The notes under the pieces are model-generated. The model was not told the origin of the DNA. It ran no database searches and saw only the letters and a list, made by a program, of their open reading frames with translations. Shown here piece by piece: positions 62,106 through 64,000 of a stretch of 64,000 bases of DNA (position 1 is the first letter of the stretch; every line of letters begins with the position of its first letter). Origin of the DNA: Lachnospiraceae bacterium (lineage in GTDB: Bacteria > Bacillota > Clostridia > Lachnospirales > Lachnospiraceae); contig JAILCX010000006.1 of assembly GCA_024690205.1 (NCBI GenBank), positions 1 to 64,000 of the forward strand. The letters run 5' to 3'. Both the position numbers and the translations under genes were made by a program.

Positions 62106-63041
62106 ATGAATAACGATCTTATGAATGTTTCATCCAATCCGCATGTTCGTTCCAAAACGGGAACACAGAGCATTATGCTTCTTGTAGTGATAGCACTTCT
62201 TCCCGCATTCGGATTCGGTGTTTACAATTTCGGTATAAAGGCACTTATCCTTGTTGCCGTTACCGTATGTTCAAGTGTACTTACTGAGTTTATATATGAA
62301 GTCCTGATGAAAAAGAAGGTAACCGTAAGCGATCTTTCCGCTGTGGTAACCGGATTGCTTTTAGGACTTAACCTTCCGCCAAATGCACCCTGGTGGATCG
62401 GACTTATAGGCGGTGTTTTTGCGATCCTTGTCGTTAAGATGCTCTTTGGAGGTCTTGGACAGAACTTTATGAATCCCGCTCTCGGAGCAAGATGTTTCCT
62501 TGTCATCTCTTATACATCAATAATGACCAACTTTGACTGTGATGCATATTCGGGACCGACTCCTCTTGCTGCATTAAAGGCAGGAGAGAGTGTTGATATT
62601 ATGAATATGATAACCGGGCATATCGGAGGAACGATAGGCGAAACCTCGATGATAGCAATAGTTTTAGGCGCCTGCTTATTGCTGCTCACCGGTGTTATCG
62701 ATCTTAGGATCCCCGGAACTTATATCGTTTCATTTGCAATCTTTGTCATGATCTTTGGCGGACACGGATTTGATCCCGCATATTTAAGCGCACATCTTGC
62801 AGGTGGCGGTCTTATGCTCGGAGCTTTCTTTATGGCTACGGATTATGTTACAAGGCCTGTAACGAAAAAAGGACAATACATTTACGGTTTGTTCCTTGGA
62901 ATAATGACGGGTATCTTCAGATTATTCGGACCTTCTGCTGAAGGTGTATCCTATGCGATAATCCTCGGCAATCTTCTGGTTCCGCTCATTGAAAAGTTCA
63001 CATATCCCAAAGCTTTCGGAATGGGAGGTGAGCATATATGA
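62106..63041 (+). CDS. rnfD: Rnf electron transport complex subunit D
   Basis: A 311-residue membrane subunit with about nine helices (SSNPHVRSKTGTQSIMLLVVIALLPA, LLLGLNLPPNAPWWIGLIGGVFAI, GGLGQNFMNPALGAR). The segment FFMATDYVTRP near 250-260 is a likely site for the covalent FMN on threonine. The ATG at 62106 follows GGAGAGGAGG; the longer in-frame ORF starting inside rnfC is not needed. Confidence 0.95.
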   Translation: MNNDLMNVSSNPHVRSKTGTQSIMLLVVIALLPAFGFGVYNFGIKALILVAVTVCSSVLTEFIYEVLMKKKVTVSDLSAVVTGLLLGLNLPPNAPWWIGLIGGVFAILVVKMLFGGLGQNFMNPALGARCFLVISYTSIMTNFDCDAYSGPTPLAALKAGESVDIMNMITGHIGGTIGETSMIAIVLGACLLLLTGVIDLRIPGTYIVSFAIFVMIFGGHGFDPAYLSAHLAGGGLMLGAFFMATDYVTRPVTKKGQYIYGLFLGIMTGIFRLFGPSAEGVSYAIILGNLLVPLIEKFTYPKAFGMGGEHI

Positions 63042-63637
63042 AAAACATGTTAAAGGATGCTTTCATACTTTTTGCCATCACCCTCGTTGCCGGACTATGC
63101 CTTGGTGCAGTGCATTATATCACGGCAGATCCTATCAGGATCGCCGAAGAAAAAGCCCTCAATGATTCCTACAGGGAGGTTTATGCTTCGGCAGCTTCTT
63201 TTGAAGAGACGGCCGCTGTTTCGATCCCTCAAAACGAATGGCAGAGCATGGGCTTTTCGGAAGTTGATATAAACAAGACTCTCGTTGCCAAAGACTCTTC
63301 GGGAAATGCTCTCGGATATGTCATTGACATTACTTCACATGCAGGTTACGGCGGAGATATCGAGTTTACCATGGGTATTACAAATGAAGGCGTTTTAAAC
63401 GGAATATCCATACTTAATATCAAAGAGACTGCTGGACTTGGAATGAAGGCTGAAGATGTTTTAAAGCCCCAGTTTGCCGGAAAGAGTGTAGTCCAGTTTG
63501 AAGTTACAAAGACGGGTGCTACCTCGGATACCCAGATAGATGCGATCTCAGGTGCAACTATCACTTCAAAGGCTATAACGACTGCAGTTAATGCAGGTTT
63601 ATATTATTATTCTGTTATTTCGGGAGGTGCATCTTAA
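63038..63637 (+). CDS. rnfG: Rnf electron transport complex subunit G
   Basis: A 199-residue subunit with one N-terminal helix (6-26) and an extracytoplasmic FMN domain. The motif [11 protein letters not shown] near 172-182 carries the threonine to which FMN is attached by a phosphoester bond. Its ATG overlaps the rnfD stop by four bases (ATGA). Confidence 0.96.
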   Translation: MKNMLKDAFILFAITLVAGLCLGAVHYITADPIRIAEEKALNDSYREVYASAASFEETAAVSIPQNEWQSMGFSEVDINKTLVAKDSSGNALGYVIDITSHAGYGGDIEFTMGITNEGVLNGISILNIKETAGLGMKAEDVLKPQFAGKSVVQFEVTKTGATSDTQIDAISGATITSKAITTAVNAGLYYYSVISGGAS

Positions 63638-64000
63638 TGAAAACGAACAGTGTACCTGAAAGACTTATAAACGGCCTTTTTAAAGAAAACCCGACATTTG
63701 TTCTGATGCTCGGAATGTGTCCGACTCTGGCTGTTACAACTTCGGCCATTAACGGACTTGGAATGGGACTTACCACAATGGCTGTACTTGCCATGAGTAA
63801 CCTTTTCATTTCGTTGCTCAGGAATATAATTCCCGATAAGGTCAGGATACCTGCTTTTATAGTTGTTATCGCTTCATTTGTTACCATAGTCGAATTATTG
63901 CTTAAAGCATATATTCCTTTACTTTATGATGCGTTGGGACTATATATTCCGCTCATAGTCGTAAACTGTATTATCCTCGGCCGTGCCGAATCTTATGCTT
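63637..64000 (+). CDS. rnfE: Rnf electron transport complex subunit E (partial)
   Basis: The first 121 residues of a membrane subunit: [36 protein letters not shown] is the typical RnfE/NqrD start, followed by more helices and [14 protein letters not shown]. The cysteine in MCPTLA is one of the conserved cysteines near the membrane-embedded iron centre. The ATG overlaps the rnfG stop by one base (TAATG). The gene runs off the right edge; rnfA and rnfB are expected next. Confidence 0.95.
   Translation, partial: MKTNSVPERLINGLFKENPTFVLMLGMCPTLAVTTSAINGLGMGLTTMAVLAMSNLFISLLRNIIPDKVRIPAFIVVIASFVTIVELLLKAYIPLLYDALGLYIPLIVVNCIILGRAESYA

Noticed and set aside
1-64000. CRISPR arrays, insertion sequences, prophage, restriction or toxin systems
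   Set aside because: No spaced direct repeats, transposase, integrase or known defence protein was found on either strand.

Overview
The window is a continuous, gene-dense piece of a low-GC Firmicutes chromosome, most likely from the family Lachnospiraceae (Butyrivibrio/Pseudobutyrivibrio-like). The basis is inference from gene content: a surface-protein tail with repeated VLGxRR motifs, DUF4317, DUF5722 and the giant CoA-dehydratase-activase-like protein, an Rnf complex in C-D-G-E order, a Na+-decarboxylase cluster, AGGAGG-type ribosome binding sites, and AT-rich intergenic regions with TGn-extended -10 promoters. I saw no phage, insertion sequence, CRISPR array, tRNA or rRNA gene. No stretch longer than 300 bases lacks a gene; the longest gap is 31275-31541.

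Layout. 1-5.4 kb is a cell-surface region: the end of a wall-anchored protein, a lipoprotein, two GT-C membrane glycosyltransferases in convergent orientation (one of the PMT protein O-mannosyltransferase family) and a secreted GH25 lysozyme. 5.4-8.6 kb is a translation and RNA quality-control block: secG, rnr, smpB and ssrA (tmRNA). 8.6-14.8 kb on the minus strand is a signalling operon of two hybrid histidine kinases and a diguanylate cyclase; the cyclase stop codon lies inside the tmRNA acceptor stem. 14.9-21.7 kb holds a zinc-ribbon membrane protein, glmS, and the Phe/Tyr end of aromatic biosynthesis (pheA, aroA, tyrA). 21.8-25.8 kb has thioredoxin, a third hybrid kinase and a degenerate EAL-HDOD protein. 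25.9-31.3 kb (minus) carries DUF4317 and a 1415-residue activase-like protein.

31.5-35.1 kb is the least understood part: a secreted DUF5722 protein, a rhomboid/derlin-like membrane protein with a zinc ribbon, a sigma-factor-like protein without region 4, and an orphan ORF, running into an M16C peptidase, era, recO, a lipoprotein, glyS and alaS. 44.3-47.6 kb has rpsU, a metallophosphoesterase, deoC, scpA and scpB. 47.7-53.1 kb is a five-gene biotin-dependent Na+-pumping decarboxylase cluster that encodes two different carboxyltransferases for one biotin carrier and one membrane pump. 53.2-59.5 kb has TetR and RpiR regulators, a flavoprotein, cmk-ispH-rpsA (a conserved clostridial trio) and cheR. 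After a minus-strand YprB-like nuclease, the window ends in an rnf operon cut off within rnfE.

Together the genes suggest a fermentative anaerobe that links Na+ or H+ gradients to decarboxylation and to ferredoxin:NAD+ oxidoreduction, decorates secreted proteins with sugar, and has much two-component and c-di-GMP signalling. The most interesting leads are the dual-carboxyltransferase Na+-pump cluster with a lipoprotein-type gamma subunit, the truncated sigma-like protein, the rhomboid-like zinc-ribbon protein, the VLGxRR surface tail, and genes that start directly at the U-tract of intrinsic terminators without a Shine-Dalgarno sequence.
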